Shown here: in pieces, positions 60,000 through 64,000 of the stretch
Layout of the letters: each line of letters opens with the position of its first letter
Position numbering within the stretch: the first letter of the stretch is position 1
Assembly (NCBI GenBank): GCA_012932865.1
Contig: SAXG01000038.1
Location: 1-64,000 of the forward strand
Reading direction: 5' to 3'
Length of the DNA: 64,000 bases
From: Amylostereum areolatum
Taxonomy: Eukaryota; Basidiomycota; Agaricomycetes; Russulales; Stereaceae
The notes under the pieces: generated by a model
The model's input: the letters and a program-made list of their open reading frames with translations, nothing else
Told to the model about the DNA's origin: nothing
Databases searched by the model: none
Translations under genes and position numbers: made by a program

Positions 60000-60240
60000 C
60001 CGGGCGTCATCACTTTGTCGACTTCGCGCTGGACGACATCCACGCCTATCCACGCATCCACCCTTCGAAGAATCGAAAGTGCTCGCGCTCATGTACAGTG
60101 TCCTCCCCAACAAACCCCCTAATGTGCGTGCTCTTTTCTTTCAAGAAGCATATACTAACTGTATCCTAAGTACGACGCATATAGCCTTGCCCTCACCGCA
60201 CTCTCAACGCCCGACCTCTACATGCATCATGAAAATCACT
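60000..60240 (+). pseudogene. Possible relic of the host gene's last exons
   Basis: Two short frames, about 60054-60120 (ESKVLALMYSVLPNKPPN, followed by a GTGCGT donor) and about 60170-60240 (YDAYSLALTALSTPDL), resemble in order and pattern the host-gene stretch LVMQRMLDADPDVLYNAYTVAFTALTLKDL at 59229-59325. No start codon or upstream part is visible. Weak similarity judged by eye. Confidence 0.3.
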
Positions 60241-61342
60241 GACTTCGGACTGGTTTCAGAGCTACGAGTGGGATATAATGTGCGTCTACTTACTCTTACA
60301 CCCACCTCGGAGTCGCCTTATCTTCAGACTTCTTCTCCAGTGAAACCTCTCCGAATTATCTGGCCCACCCCAAACGCCTCGACTCTCTCCCTCTTGGTCC
60401 CTGTCGATCGTTTGGTACGCTATCTTCTCGTCCCCGCCCCTGTCTGTCTATCTTATCCGCGAGATAGAGTGGTCCTCGGTCGTATCCAATGCTCCGCCGT
60501 CTAAAGTCGTCGCCGTCACTGTAAGCCTCTCTTTCCTCCCGACTCCGTCGGTTTCTCACTGATCTTTAGATGCCTTGCCCGTGTAAATAGGGTCAGATGG
60601 CGCGGAAGCATTTCGTCGCCCAACATTGCTGCAACACATCTGTATGTACCCGTTCAAGCGCCCGACGCTCTTCGATGAACACTACACGGGCGAACGATGA
60701 GGTCATTCGTCCCTCTTTCTACATGTTTATCCACAGCGCTGACGAAGAGAAGAACAATCTATGTCTTTAGCCTCACCGCCTAGGCCGGTGTCTTGCACTT
60801 CCTCGAAGCGCATGCGGAGTCCTAAGCGTCGCCCTTCCATCATCCTCGTCCCTACCGGAACACATCCCACGATAATCCCGAGGCCTCTCTCTCCTGCCGT
60901 CCCCGTTTTCGGCTCTTTCACCCACTTGAGGCTAGAGGCCCCGCCTGTTCGCTCTCAGAAGACAGAGACAGACAGCGATGGAGGGATGTAGAAGCGTTCG
61001 TAGGATGAGATGAGGGAGAGCGCAAGGATATCATAGTGGTTGCATGGATGCATACGTTTCCGCAACCTGCTGTGTGGAACTGGAACACGAACAGAGAAAC
61101 TTTGTTTCAATCCCCAGCATACTTAAGGTGGCTATACGGATACCCAAAGCTTATAATGATGGCGGGGAGATTGTAGGCGAGTTGGCTCGAAGCTGGAGAG
61201 AGGCCTGACAAGAACATTGAGCAAAGGATGGGGGATGCACTGCAAATGACAAGTGCGTATGCTCGAAAATCTGCGATTCGCGATATTTATTCTCACGCTT
61301 GTTCCGAAGTGAACATCCCGACGTCGTCGTCCAGTTGTACTT
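60241..61342. other. Intergenic, no firmly supported gene
   Basis: A plus-strand frame at 60761-60991 (RRPSIILVPTGTHPTIIPRP) might be a terminal exon, but no partner exons were found. Confidence 0.4.
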
Positions 61343-63449
61343 GTGACCCACCTCCAACCCACGATAGCCACCTCGACATGTCCAATGCCCCAACCACATC
61401 CCCTTCCAGCTGATCTGAGGACCTACGATGAAGTCTGCCAGAGCATCTGCATGCTCACGTGTATCCTCAACGACGTTCAAAGCGGATCGCCTCAATATCG
61501 ACGGGCGGGCCACGGCGGATCGGACGAGGCTGGCGCCACTGGCCCTGGCACTTCCAAACTGAAGGTCATGCAACACATCACTACTCTCCTCACTACTGGA
61601 ACACCTGGGGCCCCGAAAACCCCCGATACCGCTAAGAAGGATTCAGACCATTACACCACCAAGGTTATAGCCGTCACAGGACGGGTCAGGTCTCAAGACA
61701 ACTCCATGGAGATTCTTGTCACCCGGAGCCCTCATCTTCAGCGCTCACCGCGGGAAGTCATGGAGGTTAGGAGGCTGGAATCGGAAACGGATGGCCAAAA
61801 TATATTGCAAGCTTGGGATGAAAGAAGGTGTGTGTTCGCGGTGCTGCGTTCATAAACGAATATCGATCTGCGAGGTCAGCCTCGAGGATCACTTCGCCGA
61901 CGTCTTCACCATACTTGACTGGCTCCGCGTCAACGGAGCGCAAGGCGATCCACTTACCCTCTTCGTACTCTACATCATAAACCACGCGCACTTTGAGATC
62001 TCCTGTCGGATGGCCAAAGGCGACTACCTGTGGAAGACTCACCCCATCCACGCTCTGCGTAGCAGCCTCCCGTCCATATCGCTTCTAGACGCTATGTTTC
62101 CATACAAGCTCAAGGGTATCGCTCGTTTTACGAGGGACTTGATCATCGGCCGCGGTCTTCTCCCGTCCACGACCAACCGCCGGGTCTTCATCATCGACAA
62201 AAACAACCTCGTTTCATGGCTACTTCTCCTTTGCGACGTGTATCAAGAGTTGGACAACATCCTTCTCGAACCACCGACGGCCTCGAGCGAAACAAGAACA
62301 TCCAAGGTTAGCGTGGCCCCAGCAGACATCATCACCGTCATGAAGAATCTCCACATTCTCCATGGCCTTCTGAAGGCGGGGCTTATGGATCTCGTCCTCG
62401 AAGATAACGCATTCCTGGAATCTCTCAGATTCTCCTACGATAGCGCGGTTGACGCTCACCACAAGAATAACACCATCAAGATTCGTGAGTACGACTTCGA
62501 CCTCGCTATCCTGGTGAATCATGCTAACTACTCGGAACGAAACCCGTCCGCTCCGTCGCGTCTGCCCCGTAGACCTTGCTGATAATATTGTTCGTAGTTG
62601 CAACTGAAAGTTTGCGCATGCCCGGGGAGAAGCACCACACATATGTCCTCCGTTACCTCAAGACGATCGCCGCCTGGATTGAGGCCTTTTCGTGTGCTAC
62701 CTCTTCGCGGAATCTCTCCGTCATCCTCCGTCCGTATGAGCTCTTGGTCCCCTTGCACCCCTTCGTCATTCGAAGCGACGATCAGATCCTGCAGTTTGAA
62801 CAGAGACTTCTTGACCGACTTCAGGATCGTGTTACAGCCAAGGGACTTGGACCTATCACGACCAATGATCAATTCAAGTTACAAACATTCAACATCCGTT
62901 CCGCCACTGTTCATGCAGAGGCCACACTGATGGGCGTAGCATGCGCTTCTTGGAATACTGAGGTCACTCAAAATTCGCCTCCAGCCGTGCCGATCGAGGA
63001 CGATAATATGAAGCGTTCCCTTCGCGACATGTTTGCAGTGAGTTCGCTTCGATGGGTTTAGGCGTTTACTCGATCTCAAGTACCATCTTTAGGTTCAAGA
63101 AGTATCGATCGGCGCTAGCAAATTATGTTGCTGGTGCTGCTGGAAGCTGCGTACCCTACTTGGAGAGCTCAACGACACCGACGTTACGGCCTGTCCTCAA
63201 TTTGCTCTCAGTGGCACCCACGCCACTATTTTCCCTTGGTACCCCCCGCCCTGTGGCATACCTAGGAGCGTCCTGGTGGAGATGGAGAACGAACTTATCC
63301 TGGAGGTTGAAAAACTGGTCAGACGGCGCGCTTACGAGTCTGAACCTCATCAGAGCTCGCCGAGTAGCGCTGACCCTCAAGAAGGCGAAGGGGGTTTGAC
63401 AGTAGCTAGCGTTGACAGCATTGAGAAAGCCATCCGCGAACGCATATAG
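61343..63449 (+). CDS. OTT_1508-like deaminase family protein
   Basis: Exons 61343-61765, 61875-62484, 62598-63037 and 63093-63449 close in phase to about 609 residues. The start is uncertain and may lie further upstream. The C-terminal third carries the two zinc-site motifs of a cytidine-deaminase-like fold: VHAEATLMG (H-x-E) near residue 455 and, after the last intron, SIGASKLCCWCCWKL (Cys-x-x-Cys) followed by SGTHATIFPWYPPP. This pattern is shared by a family common in agaricomycetes and related to bacterial OTT_1508-type deaminases. The N-terminal two thirds are helical with no known domain. The substrate is unknown; nucleic acid or nucleotide is inferred from the fold. The first intron (109 bp) is long for this genome. 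Confidence 0.75.
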
Positions 63450-64000
63450 TGAAGCAGATCTGGGCTCGATGTCGTTGCCACGCACATGTCCTTCGTACAA
63501 TCTCCATACGCTTGCATACTGGACGCATGTCAACGCGAGAAAGTACAGGATAACTTGATAGAAAGGGTTGTGAGAAAGAAAGAATACACGCTACGGCTAC
63601 ACAAAGTTAAGCGGCAGGTGCACATCCGGGATACCCAAGGTTCCCGACAATGACCAACGACGCATTGACCCATCAGCTCAAAAGTCCGCTCGTTGTCCTC
63701 TGGTGACCACTGGCAAGCGCTGGTACTCTTATCTGCCTTCGAATGGTGTATATGTATCGTATCATTGCATCTCCGTTATTTCCAAGATCCTACTATGTAC
63801 AGGCTTCGCAGAGAGACAATACAGATAGAGCGAAGAAGCAGAATTGAAGAAAACATTTCACTCACAACGGTTTCATGCGTCCGCGCGCTCCTTTCCTCCC
63901 GGGCTGAGCGCCTCAGAAAACGACCCAGAGCCATCTGGGATAGATGCAACCTGGAGATCCTCAACTCGGAATGACATATGCGTCCCCGGCGCGATCCCTG
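63450..64000. other. Intergenic, no supported gene
   Basis: Only short unsupported frames at the window edge. Confidence 0.5.

Overview
The window looks like nuclear DNA of an agaricomycete basidiomycete, probably a polypore. Genes are cut by many short introns of about 45-65 bp, most with GT...AG borders. The recognisable families are typical of that group: a C2-NACHT-WD40 NLR-like gene, an OTT_1508-like deaminase, CxC2-KDZ and Tnp2-type transposases, and a basidiomycete multi-pass membrane family. Exon borders were worked out by hand from reading frames and splice signals. Where I list exons, the phases were checked to close.

Layout. 1-10.0 kb: GC-rich, no confident gene. 10.06-15.87 kb (+): an 11-exon NLR-like gene with 14 near-identical WD40 repeats. 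16.4-19.5 kb: a divergent pair, a YggS/PROSC-type PLP-homeostasis protein (-) and a UPF0014/FetB-type membrane protein (+). 22.1-24.3 kb: an unknown small gene (+) and an HSP20-like gene (-). 25.5-31.5 kb: three paralogous 8-exon membrane-protein genes (+,+,-). 32.8-36.3 kb: an uninterrupted Tnp2/CACTA-like transposase gene (+). 36.5-38.8 and 58.9-59.5 kb: the two halves of one host gene. 61.3-63.4 kb: an OTT_1508-like deaminase gene (+).

The main discovery is what separates the two host-gene halves. A 20,112-bp DNA transposon (38805-58916) is flanked by a perfect 8-bp direct repeat, GCCTTGCG, and has about 88-bp terminal inverted repeats. Removing it together with one copy of the repeat rejoins an open host frame exactly at a codon boundary (about 800 codons over 9 exons). 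The element encodes a CxC2-KDZ transposase that looks damaged by a nonsense codon and a D-to-N change. It also carries a large cargo: four divergent members of one accessory family, two of them with a Zn2Cys6-spaced cysteine cluster; a large unknown protein gene; two ~170-residue acidic/basic proteins; a pair of related small loci; and a 140-bp-arm hairpin. A short CCGG-centred motif (TCCGGA, often within GGACCCTCCGGA) recurs through the whole element, coding parts included, and its termini hold short tandem arrays.

Working hypothesis (inference): the element carries its own DNA-binding accessory proteins that recognise sites spread along its length, by analogy with TnpA of En/Spm or the VANC proteins of VANDAL elements. 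Several cargo genes are decaying, so this copy may be immobile or depend on helper copies elsewhere.
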